Source of the DNA: Granulicella sp.
GTDB lineage: Bacteria; Acidobacteriota; Terriglobia; Terriglobales; Acidobacteriaceae
Assembly: GCA_025357875.1 (NCBI GenBank)
Contig: JANYLK010000024.1
Location: 1-50,770, forward strand
Direction of reading: 5' to 3'
DNA: 50,770 nucleotides
Shown: piece by piece, positions 9,344 through 17,289 of the stretch
How the letters are laid out: each line of letters opens with the position of its first letter
How positions within the stretch are numbered: position 1 is the first letter of the stretch
The notes under the pieces: generated by a model
Told to the model about the DNA's origin: nothing
The model's database searches: none
The model's input: only the letters and a program-made list of their open reading frames with translations
Program-made: the position numbers and the translations under genes

Positions 9344-11101
9344 ATGACAACCAGCAAACATGGCCAGTGGACAAGGAGACGTCTGTTGCAGACCGCTCCC
9401 TCTACACTCGCACCGGCAATTCTTCCACACGTCTTCCAGGCTATGTTGCCGCCTCCAAAGACATCTGCTCCGTTTTCTCGATTTGTCGACGTTGCCGCGA
9501 GCGCGGGACTTACTCAGACCATGGTCTTTGGAGAGGTGGGTCACGCTACCTACATCATCGAAATCATGGGTGCCGGTTGTGCCTTCTTCGACTACGACAA
9601 CGACGGGTGGCTGGACATCTTCGTCCTTGGCGGTCGCCGCCTCGACGGTGTGCCCGTTGGTGCGAGCAATCGGCTTTATCACAACAATCGGGACGGGACC
9701 TTCACCGACATCACAGAAAAGGCGGGCCTGCGTGACGCCGGATGGGCCTACGGCGTCTGCGTCGGAGACTATAACAACGACGGCTTTGAAGATCTCTTCG
9801 TCACATACCTCGGCCAAAACCGCCTCTATCGGAACAATGGTGACGGCACCTTTACAGACGTCACATCCAAAGCAGGTTTGCTTGACCAAAGATCCCGCTT
9901 TAGCACCGGCTGTACTTTTCTTGACTACAACCGTGATGGGCATCTGGACTTATTTATCTCGAACTATGTTGAATTCGACCTTGCGCATGCACCGCGCCCC
10001 TCGCTCCAGGTTCCCAATTGCAACTTTGAGGGAGTTCCAATCAACTGCGGGCCCAACGGCCTCGGCGCGCCATCTCATTCTCTATATCGCAACAACGGTG
10101 ACGGTACCTTCACCGATGTCTCTAAGGAATCAGGCATTGGGTCGCTCAAAGGCTCATATGGCCTAACCGCGATTGCTTTAGATGTAGACGAAGATGGCTG
10201 GACTGACATCTTTGTTGCGTGCGATTCCACACCAAGCCTCCTTTTGATAAACAACCGCGATGGCACCTTCCGCGAAGAGGGTCTTCTCCGCGGAGTCGCT
10301 CTCAGCGGTGAAGGTGTTGAACTCGGCGGCATGGGCGCGAGCGCCGGAGATTACGACCTCGACGGTCATCTCGACCTGATTAAGACTCACTTCCAAAATC
10401 AATCTACCGGTATGTATCACAACAACGGCAAGGGCGAGTTCGAGGATGTTACCGATCAAATAGGGCTTGGATCGGAACGCCGATTCATAAGCTGGGGCAC
10501 GGGCTTGGTCGACTTCGACAACGATGGCTACCCAGACATAATGGTTGTCGCCGGTACTGTCTACCAGGAGCTGGAAAAGGTCTACGCAAAATATCCCTCC
10601 CACAATCCGCGTGTCGTCTTTCGTAACCAGGGCAATGGAAAATTTGTCGAGCTCGGTGACGAGACGGGTCCCGGTATCTCCTCGCGACACATCAGCCGTG
10701 GTTGCGCCTTCGGAGACTTCGACAATGATGGCGACATGGACGTTCTCATCATGAACATGAACGAACCACCCTCGCTCTTGCGCAACGACGCACCCTCCGG
10801 CAACCATTGGATTAAAATTCGCCTCGAAGGCACAAAGAGTAACCGAAGCGCTATCGGCGCAAGAGTGCTTGTCCGATATGGCGGCAAAGTGCAGGCGCAG
10901 ACGGTGCTGAGTCAGTCCAGCTATCTCTCTGCGAGTGATCCTCGCCTGCACTTCGGGCTAGGAGCAGCGACCACCGCCGACATCGAAGTTTACTGGCCCG
11001 CTGGTACGACCGAAGTCTATAAACATAATGACGCCGGTCAATTGATCACGATCCGCGAAGGTCAGGGAGTTGTCAAAGGGCGGCCGTTTCGGAAGGTCTA
11101 A
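9344..11101 (+). CDS. Tat-exported CRTAC1 protein (VCBS repeats plus ASPIC/UnbV domain)
   Basis: The product is 585 aa. The N-terminus has a twin-arginine-like signal (WTRRRLLQTA) followed by a hydrophobic stretch. Seven VCBS/FG-GAP calcium motifs follow, including FFDYDNDGWLDIFV, GDYNNDGFEDLFV, LDYNRDGHLDLFI, DVDEDGWTDIFV and GDFDNDGDMDVLI. The C-terminal 85 or so residues match an ASPIC/UnbV domain (GARVLVRYGGKVQAQTVLSQ, then LHFGLGAATTADIEVYWPAG). The family is named for animal cartilage acidic protein 1; the bacterial members are exported and mostly uncharacterised. It closes a TPR, cytochrome, TPR, CRTAC1 run with short gaps. The partial protein at 1-1151 is a likely paralogue. Confidence 0.92.
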   Translation: MTTSKHGQWTRRRLLQTAPSTLAPAILPHVFQAMLPPPKTSAPFSRFVDVAASAGLTQTMVFGEVGHATYIIEIMGAGCAFFDYDNDGWLDIFVLGGRRLDGVPVGASNRLYHNNRDGTFTDITEKAGLRDAGWAYGVCVGDYNNDGFEDLFVTYLGQNRLYRNNGDGTFTDVTSKAGLLDQRSRFSTGCTFLDYNRDGHLDLFISNYVEFDLAHAPRPSLQVPNCNFEGVPINCGPNGLGAPSHSLYRNNGDGTFTDVSKESGIGSLKGSYGLTAIALDVDEDGWTDIFVACDSTPSLLLINNRDGTFREEGLLRGVALSGEGVELGGMGASAGDYDLDGHLDLIKTHFQNQSTGMYHNNGKGEFEDVTDQIGLGSERRFISWGTGLVDFDNDGYPDIMVVAGTVYQELEKVYAKYPSHNPRVVFRNQGNGKFVELGDETGPGISSRHISRGCAFGDFDNDGDMDVLIMNMNEPPSLLRNDAPSGNHWIKIRLEGTKSNRSAIGARVLVRYGGKVQAQTVLSQSSYLSASDPRLHFGLGAATTADIEVYWPAGTTEVYKHNDAGQLITIREGQGVVKGRPFRKV

Positions 11102-11309
11102 ATGAAAGACAGGTGAGGCAAGATCGAGCACATACCTTCTTCGTGCAACTAGTATTTTCGACTTGGCGTTATATCCCTGCTTTAGACCGAAACCAGCGCA
11201 GGATGGACTCGCGAAGTATTGAAGCGGGTCACGTCAATCCAAGAGCACAAGATGATTATTGTGGCTGTAAAAGCCCGTAGAGACGCTAGGGTGATACAAC
11301 AGTTCCTGA

Positions 11310-12410
11310 ATGAATGAGAAAAGCCTCAAATCAGAAAGCCCGAAGCCAGTCAATCTCAGGGTGCTGGCGGAGTATTTAGGGCTCTCGCCTGCAACCATCT
11401 CGCTCGTTATGAACAATGCGCCGGGAGCCAGTTCGATAACTGTTGCCACCAAGCAGCGGGTGCTTGAGGCGGCTAAGCGGCTCGACTATCGGCCTAGTCC
11501 CATAGCGCGTTCCTTGAGAACACGCCAGACCTTCACCGTGGGGGTGATTGTTCCAGAGTTTAGCGAAGGCTACTTCACTATGCTAATGAACGGCATAGAG
11601 GAACATCTATTGCAGGCCGGTTACCTGCATTTCGTCGTCAGCCATCAAGGGAAGCGGGATCTCCTCGACGAATATCCACGCTTGCTTACCCAGCGCTCGG
11701 TCGATGGCTTTCTATTGGTTAATACATCGCTGGATGAGGAGGTATCCGCGCCAGTTGTCTCGATCTCCGGGCATAAGAAAATGAACGGTGTAACCAACAT
11801 CGTGATGGACCACGATCGCGCGGCGCTGCTCGCTTTGAAGCATCTGTACGACTTAGGCCACCGCCGTGTCGCGTTCATGAAAGGACAGCCCCACGCCCTG
11901 GATTCGGAGGCGCGATGGGAGGGCATCCTCGCCATGGCAAATAGGGTCGGCTTAATTATCCGCAAGGACCTATGTGTTTACCTTCAGGCAAATTCATGGT
12001 CGCCTGAACTGGGTTACCCCATCGTGCGGGACCTGCTTTCACGCACACGCGAATTTACTGCAATTTTCTGTTTCAACGACATCGCAGCTATCGGTGCGAT
12101 CCGAGCCATTGTCGACTGCGGGCTCCGTTGTCCTGAGGATATTTCCGTAATTGGTTTTGACGATATTGCCAGCGCAGCTTATTACACTCCGCGCCTCACA
12201 ACTGTTCGGCAGCCATTGCGCAGGATGGGGGAGGTGGCCGTGCAGACTTTGCTCAAGCGAATCGAGTCTCCAAAGGACGACTATCCCGAAGGCATTACCT
12301 TCGAACCCGAATTGATGGTCCGCGAATCCACGGGCGCTGCCCCGACCGAGCCGCTACTAAAGGGACCGAGGGGGCGGCGAAACAACCTTACGTTACGTCT
12401 GCCCGCATAG
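11310..12410 (+). CDS. LacI-family transcriptional regulator
   Basis: The product is 366 aa, a normal to slightly long LacI protein. Residues about 14-60 form the helix-turn-helix and hinge (LAEYLGLSPATISLVMNNAP, then RLDYRPSPIARSLRTRQT). The rest is a periplasmic-binding-protein-like sensor (VGVIVPEFSEGYFTMLMNGI, and the characteristic ISVIGFDDIASAAYYTPRLT near residue 280). Such regulators usually sense a sugar or sugar phosphate. The gene stands alone, 208 bp after the CRTAC1 gene and convergent with the esterase pair at 12479-15316, which are possible targets along with the carbohydrate genes further right. The effector is unknown. Confidence 0.95.
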   Translation: MNEKSLKSESPKPVNLRVLAEYLGLSPATISLVMNNAPGASSITVATKQRVLEAAKRLDYRPSPIARSLRTRQTFTVGVIVPEFSEGYFTMLMNGIEEHLLQAGYLHFVVSHQGKRDLLDEYPRLLTQRSVDGFLLVNTSLDEEVSAPVVSISGHKKMNGVTNIVMDHDRAALLALKHLYDLGHRRVAFMKGQPHALDSEARWEGILAMANRVGLIIRKDLCVYLQANSWSPELGYPIVRDLLSRTREFTAIFCFNDIAAIGAIRAIVDCGLRCPEDISVIGFDDIASAAYYTPRLTTVRQPLRRMGEVAVQTLLKRIESPKDDYPEGITFEPELMVRESTGAAPTEPLLKGPRGRRNNLTLRLPA

Positions 12411-12478
12411 CGTCAGCACACTTCAGATTCTAACTACGCATAACTTCGAAGTTTGCAGATCGCTAATCTCCACGAATG

Positions 12479-13708
12479 CTATTCGAACAGGAATAACGGA
12501 ACCGCCTGCGCCATGGCCCTGTATCCCGGGGAGCCTGGATGCAGATGGTCGCCCGAATCATATGCCGGCAGAAGGCGCTGAGAATTTGTAGGATCTCTAG
12601 TCTCCTTGTCGAGGTCGACGACCGCGTCGAAATGACCCGGCAAGCGGATCCATGCATTGACTTGCTGACGGTCAAGTTCACTTGCAGCATCCGGATGGTA
12701 ATAATCTGAGCCGCCGTCTGCCATGATGGTCGCCCCAAAGACCTTGATGCTGTGTGCATGCGCTCGCGCAATGATTTGCTCGTAAGCGCCAATCATGCCG
12801 TGCACCAGTTGATCGTGGGTGTCTTTTGTTGCGCCTTCCGTACGCCCCACTCCGCCAAGGTCATTGATACCTTCCAGAATAATGAGGTAACGCACTCCTG
12901 CCTGCGCCAGCACATCGCGATCGAAGCGCGCCAGCGCGTTCGGGCCAAGCCCATCCGTAAGCAGGTGATTGCCGCCGATGCCCTGATTCAAGACGCCTGC
13001 CTTGCGCGTGCCGACGTTGGCCTGTAGGCGCTGAGCAAGGACGTCGGTCCAGCGGTCATTGCCGTTGGTGGTCGCACCATGACCATCCGTAATCGAATCT
13101 CCCAGAGCAACGATAGCGTAGGCGTCAGATGAATTCTGCACATCCACTCCAGACAGCATGTACCAATGTTCCACTTTATTGGCCGAGGGCATATCAGTCG
13201 CTGCTGTCAGGTCACCGTGCGCATAAAACGTCGTCTGTCGTGAACCGGGGTGACCGGTTTGCTGGCCCGACTCCGCTTCCACGTGCATGGAGACTGTAAG
13301 GTCAGAGAGGGCAGCAAGAGGATATGCGACTGGGTCCGAGACATACTCTGCAGCAGGTGGAATCATCACATCTTGGCTTCCGTTAAAGAGCAACGCGTGA
13401 TCTGAAGCTGGATCGATCGCACTCGAACCGGAGCCCATCGGACGCGCAACGTGGACAGAAGTGAGATGGAGTGCTCGAGTGCCAAATGTATTAGAAAAGC
13501 GCACGCGGATGGTTGATCCACCTTGCGAAACATGGACCGTCTCGCGAAGTGTAGCGTCCGTCAAATCGGCAGAATGTAGCGCATTTTGTGGTTCGGGAAT
13601 CTGCTGCGATGAGGCCCACGTCCCAGCCCACGACGAAGAAGCGGCGCTCCTGCCCTGCATTGGAGACAGCAGAGCAATTGCCAGCAACAGATACATCAAA
13701 GCGCTCAT
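12479..13708 (-). CDS. Secreted SGNH/GDSL-family esterase
   Basis: The product is 409 aa with a signal peptide (LLLAIALLSPMQGRSAAS). An N-terminal beta-rich region of about 190 residues precedes the SGNH hydrolase fold. The nucleophile block is GDSIT with Ser205, followed by a GGNH block (Gly/Asn of the oxyanion hole), a GIND block and the terminal DHLHPG block carrying the catalytic Asp and His. Relatives remove acetyl or other acyl groups from polysaccharides such as xylan or rhamnogalacturonan. The start lies 9 bp after the CE15 esterase stop, so the two are one operon acting on plant cell-wall esters. The exact substrate cannot be told from the sequence. Confidence 0.9.
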   Translation of the reverse strand: MSALMYLLLAIALLSPMQGRSAASSSWAGTWASSQQIPEPQNALHSADLTDATLRETVHVSQGGSTIRVRFSNTFGTRALHLTSVHVARPMGSGSSAIDPASDHALLFNGSQDVMIPPAAEYVSDPVAYPLAALSDLTVSMHVEAESGQQTGHPGSRQTTFYAHGDLTAATDMPSANKVEHWYMLSGVDVQNSSDAYAIVALGDSITDGHGATTNGNDRWTDVLAQRLQANVGTRKAGVLNQGIGGNHLLTDGLGPNALARFDRDVLAQAGVRYLIILEGINDLGGVGRTEGATKDTHDQLVHGMIGAYEQIIARAHAHSIKVFGATIMADGGSDYYHPDAASELDRQQVNAWIRLPGHFDAVVDLDKETRDPTNSQRLLPAYDSGDHLHPGSPGYRAMAQAVPLFLFE

Positions 13709-13717
13709 TTAGCTTCC

Positions 13718-15316
13718 TTACTTCGGCGACGGAGCGTGGCCGATGAACTTATCTGCCCAGGCAATAAAGTATTTAACATTTGGTGCGTCGGTGTGGCCGC
13801 CATCATGCTGCCGCCACGCAAGTTGCCCATCCAGCAACCCCACATTAGCAGGCGGCATCTTCTCTGTGTGATAGTCACTCGAAACACCCAGAGTCTTCGC
13901 GTCCAGCAATTGAAAAACAGGCTGCGCAGCCACGGTCGCCATATAACTGCCCTGATGATCGAGCCACTTCGCATCTCCACGCTGAGGAATTCCATAACTG
14001 ACAAACACCAATCGTGGAGCGCACAGCGCGATCAACTCGGGTGAGTCCACAGGCAGGTCACCTGCATTCTTGGACCCGAAGGACGCGTCGCTCGCGCCAT
14101 ACTTCATAAAATTTCCGGCCATCCAGTAATATTCGCCACCGGTCAAATTCTCAAGTACTTCCCCCCAATTGCGGCGGCTGGGCTTGACGCCACCTTCGCC
14201 CGAGGATCCGATCAAGCCCATATAGAACCGTTGATCGTATGCCTCGGTTACCAGGGCGGCTTTTCCATAGCGCGAAACGCCTTCGATCCCAACGTGCTTC
14301 CCATCGACTGCCGGCTCGGTTTCCAGGTAGTCCAGGGCGCGACTCGCGCCCCATGCCCAGGCTCGCAGCGCGCCCCAGTCATCCGGATGGCGGGGTTGTC
14401 CTTTGTTTACAAGTCCGATGATTCCACGAGTCAAACCTGCCCCATTATCAGCCTGAATGCTTGAGGGATTGATGGTCGCATAACCCCAACCGTCTGCGAT
14501 CAACTGCTGAGTAGATGGAGGATCGTTGGAAGTGCCGTTGACACCGGCAGGCCCGGCCGGGGCTGTTGAGGGTGGCCCGAAAGGCGAAGCCGAAGTGGTT
14601 ACAGTGACAGGCTCATACGCGGGATACTTGTCCAGAATTTCCTTGAGAGAAGGATCACTGTTGGCCAGCATGGAGCGTGACGCATCGTTAATCTTTTCCA
14701 GGTCGCCCGGACTTGGTTGTACCGGTGCTGGCAGCGCAGCACGTCCAAACATCACGAGCACCGGTACAGGACCACGCGCATTGGCGGGGAGCACCAGCAC
14801 CATATCGATGTTGACGTCGATCAGTGGATAACCCGCATTATCGACGTGCCCAATCAGGTGCCTTGCGATCACTGGAATTCTGCCGACAAATTCGTGATCG
14901 GCCACCTTCACGCTCCAAGTCACCTTGGACACGTGCTGGGGAATGCGCCCGTACACCTCGCGATCGAAATCCTCCACAATCTCCGGGCGACGCTGTTGCC
15001 ACCAAATCCTTGGTGTAGTGACTCTCCGGCCATTTCTTAGCAGGAGCGGATCGGGATAGTTCGGCCAGGGGTTAGCCTTCGCTTCGTCGTACTGAGCGTG
15101 ATTAAGATCGTTATCGTTGCCGCTTGCCCCAGGCCGTAGAGCCTTAATGCCAAGTTGATCCAGCATGTTCTTCTGATCTTGCTCCTGAGTCCAGTTCACC
15201 GCGGGCGAAGGTAACTGCTTCTGCGGTTCAATGCCAAATTGAGCACAGAGCTTAGCCGCTGTTGTAGCAAAAAGAAAACTTATCGTGGTCAGCTTACCAA
15301 TCCAACTTGCGCCCAT
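13718..15316 (-). CDS. Secreted CE15-type glucuronoyl esterase
   Basis: The product is 532 aa with a signal peptide (ISFLFATTAAKLCAQ). It has the alpha/beta-hydrolase layout of carbohydrate esterase family 15: nucleophile motif GVSRYGKAAL with Ser348, and a late DGGHTDAPN block with His508. The family cleaves the ester between 4-O-methyl-glucuronic acid of xylan and lignin alcohols. CE15 proteins of about 400-500 aa are usual; extra residues here lie at the N-terminus and in a PGGP/APAGPAG-rich loop near residues 255-265. GGAGTAACGA precedes the ATG at 15316 and supports this start. It is followed after 9 bp by the SGNH esterase. CE15 is the best match; a related acetyl-xylan-esterase-like hydrolase is the alternative. 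Confidence 0.82.
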   Translation of the reverse strand: MGASWIGKLTTISFLFATTAAKLCAQFGIEPQKQLPSPAVNWTQEQDQKNMLDQLGIKALRPGASGNDNDLNHAQYDEAKANPWPNYPDPLLLRNGRRVTTPRIWWQQRRPEIVEDFDREVYGRIPQHVSKVTWSVKVADHEFVGRIPVIARHLIGHVDNAGYPLIDVNIDMVLVLPANARGPVPVLVMFGRAALPAPVQPSPGDLEKINDASRSMLANSDPSLKEILDKYPAYEPVTVTTSASPFGPPSTAPAGPAGVNGTSNDPPSTQQLIADGWGYATINPSSIQADNGAGLTRGIIGLVNKGQPRHPDDWGALRAWAWGASRALDYLETEPAVDGKHVGIEGVSRYGKAALVTEAYDQRFYMGLIGSSGEGGVKPSRRNWGEVLENLTGGEYYWMAGNFMKYGASDASFGSKNAGDLPVDSPELIALCAPRLVFVSYGIPQRGDAKWLDHQGSYMATVAAQPVFQLLDAKTLGVSSDYHTEKMPPANVGLLDGQLAWRQHDGGHTDAPNVKYFIAWADKFIGHAPSPK

Positions 15317-15461
15317 TCGTTACTCCGTTCCTTGTTCAGACTCGCGGCCCGATAGTCATTTGGTGTATCTCTGAAGTGCTTTACCGGTAGCGATATAGAC
15401 GAACCCTGTAAATCCTGCCTTGAGACAAGTCCGTAGCATAGAGCCTTAAGGCCTGCCCCTG

Positions 15462-16007
15462 CTAGTTCTCGTCGCCGTTGAGCCGACTTCCGGTTACCCA
15501 TGCGCCATTCGCAAAGAACTGCTCGTCGATGCTCTCAATACCGACGATCGACGCTCCGATTTTATCGGAGGTGAATGTAATTTGAGCATCCCCGACGCCT
15601 GCTACGAGAAACTCATTTGGTCCTGTCTGAAAAAATATTGTGGCGATTCGAGACCCTGCGCTGGACGTTTCACCACTGCGTGTAATATTCCCGGTATTGT
15701 TGCCGAGGTTTAGTTTTGCAAAGCGCTGAGCTTCGCCCTCGATCAGTGGTGCAGTAAGGCCGCCGTTGGCCTGCATCTCCAGGATCATCGGCGCGAGCCG
15801 CGACAAAGTCGCATACACGAAAGAGATGGCATCGTTGTCCGGTAGCACCGAAGGGTTGGTAATACCAACCAGACCAAGCGGCGCGTTACCCTCATCGTCA
15901 ATCCCGAAAGGGTAGAACCCAATGGCCGAAAGATGCCCGAAAGCATACAGAGCATTCGCGGCACCGATTATGCCGCCCTGCGCTTCATGTTCACGTTGTT
16001 CTCGCAT
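15462..16007 (-). pseudogene. Truncated C-terminal remnant of a GH35/DUF5597 beta-galactosidase
   Basis: The 181-aa ORF reads like the C-terminal third of bacterial GH35 proteins with a DUF5597 domain (GAANALYAFGHLSAIGFYPF, GIDDEG, then a beta-rich tail FQTGPNEFLVAGVGDAQITF). It has no catalytic domain. In frame just upstream of the ATG there is a TGA, and the 130 bp up to the GntR gene contain no recognisable GH35 sequence in any frame I read. The N-terminal two thirds therefore appear to have been lost. The recognition is from memory of the family and not from an alignment. It sits upstream of the CE15/SGNH pair on the same strand and was probably once part of that operon. Confidence 0.6.
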
Positions 16008-16137
16008 GAATCATAGGCAAGCAAGGGGCTTGCAGCTCATTGCCGCTTACGCAAACACCCACTACCTGGCGAACGCTCTGAAGTTAAGAGGCGACACGCA
16101 AGATTATGCATGTATTTTGACTCGCCGGCCAGTAGTT

Positions 16138-17019
16138 CTAAAGCAGAATAGTTGCGTAGTCACGAAAATGATAATCCTTGCGCTTCAGACGACCAGAGCC
16201 CCATTCCGCCCTGCCCTGTATCCGTTTTACCCGCTGAATGTGGCTCTCCAAGATGCGAGACGCTCTTGCGATTTGGTTCTTGGCAAGAAGATCGGTTAGA
16301 CGCGCATGTTCCTCTTGCACTTTGCTGCGATAGAGCGAGGTACTCTTCACTCTGTAGCGAAGCGCCTCTACGGTTAGCCCAATATGCTCGTAAGACTCGG
16401 TCAGATAGCGATTCTCACTCCTCCGGATGATGGCCATATGAAATTCCTTATCCAGTTCATTCGTCGCAACCTGGTCCTCGTCACGGTGAGCTTCTTTCAT
16501 ATTGGCCACAATGCGGCGGAGTGCCGTAACTAACGCCTTCGGTTCTCGCTTCATCGAAATGCGCAGCGCGTTCGTCTCCAGCAGGGCGCGGTAGTCGCAC
16601 AGTTCCGCAACTTGTTGTGCGGTAGGGGAAAACACATACGAACCTGAGCGTGGAATGACTTCCACGAGGCCCCTCAGGCGAAGCTCCCCCAAACTTTCAC
16701 GAATGGGCGCTTTACTAAGGTTCAATGCACGTGCGATTTCATTCTCCGAAAGCGGTTCACCAAGATCCAGTCGGCCCTGCACAATAGCTCGCAAGAGCTT
16801 GTCATAGGCCATTCGCGTCAGCTTAGGGCTAGGTTCGCGCTCGTCCAGGGTAGCTTCCGAAGACCGGGGCATACTATTTCTAACTATCTGAATTCGTCTT
16901 GCAGACTTGGCTTCAGTACTTGATGCCGCAGGAACTCCCGCTGTCAGCTTCTTTCGCACATTAGATCGTACGCCAGCTTTCGTCATACATAATCCTTTCT
17001 CCCTGCCACCGGGCTCCAT
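16138..17019 (-). CDS. GntR-family (FCD domain) transcriptional regulator
   Basis: The product is 293 aa. After a basic N-terminal extension of about 65 residues there is a winged helix-turn-helix (MAYDKLLRAIVQGRLDLGEP, ENEIARALNLSKAPIRESLG). An all-helical FCD ligand domain follows (LCDYRALLETNALRISMKRE, DKEFHMAIIRRSENRYL, HARLTDLLAKNQIARASRIL). FCD regulators of this type often sense sugar acids or dicarboxylates. The extension is longer than usual; a later in-frame start is possible. It lies between the Oar-like receptor and the truncated GH35 gene on the same strand. Its setting among glucuronoyl-esterase, MFS and dehydratase genes makes a sugar-acid effector plausible. Confidence 0.93.
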   Translation of the reverse strand: MEPGGREKGLCMTKAGVRSNVRKKLTAGVPAASSTEAKSARRIQIVRNSMPRSSEATLDEREPSPKLTRMAYDKLLRAIVQGRLDLGEPLSENEIARALNLSKAPIRESLGELRLRGLVEVIPRSGSYVFSPTAQQVAELCDYRALLETNALRISMKREPKALVTALRRIVANMKEAHRDEDQVATNELDKEFHMAIIRRSENRYLTESYEHIGLTVEALRYRVKSTSLYRSKVQEEHARLTDLLAKNQIARASRILESHIQRVKRIQGRAEWGSGRLKRKDYHFRDYATILL

Positions 17020-17241
17020 ACCGGCCGCCCAGATATTACTTTTTGGGCTTTTGTTGCGATAGTGCTAAGGTTCCGGGCGTACCGGACTCGGGACAGCAGA
17101 TGACTCGGTGGCTCAACTCTCAGTTACATCACACAGGCCCAGCGGGTGAGGGCATTTACGCCCGCTAACCGGCGGTGCCGAGCGCCAGCATCACCCCTTG
17201 ACGGCTCACTGATTCGTCTTTGGACTTCCCAATAATAATGC

Positions 17242-17278
17242 GGGATGGCAAGTGCGAATATCTCGCGCCCGCCATCCC
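17242..17278 (-). terminator. Hairpin terminator after the second Oar-like receptor
   Basis: GGGATGGC (17242-17249) pairs with GCCATCCC (17271-17278) across a 21-nt loop, 12 bp past the receptor stop. On the minus strand it is followed by GCATTATTATT, which is partly T-rich. Position and strand fit a terminator that isolates the receptor from the GntR gene. Confidence 0.5.
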
Positions 17279-17289
17279 TTGCCGTCGAT

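Noticed and set aside
8323..10951. Minus-strand ORFs opposite the second TPR and the CRTAC1 genes (8323-8952, 9140-9943, 10178-10951)
   Set aside because: Repeat-rich, codon-biased genes produce long antisense frames; none of these has a ribosome site or a credible protein family.
12442..12453. AACTTCGAAGTT palindrome between convergent LacI and SGNH genes, considered as terminator
   Set aside because: It has no loop and no T-run, so it cannot form a useful terminator hairpin.
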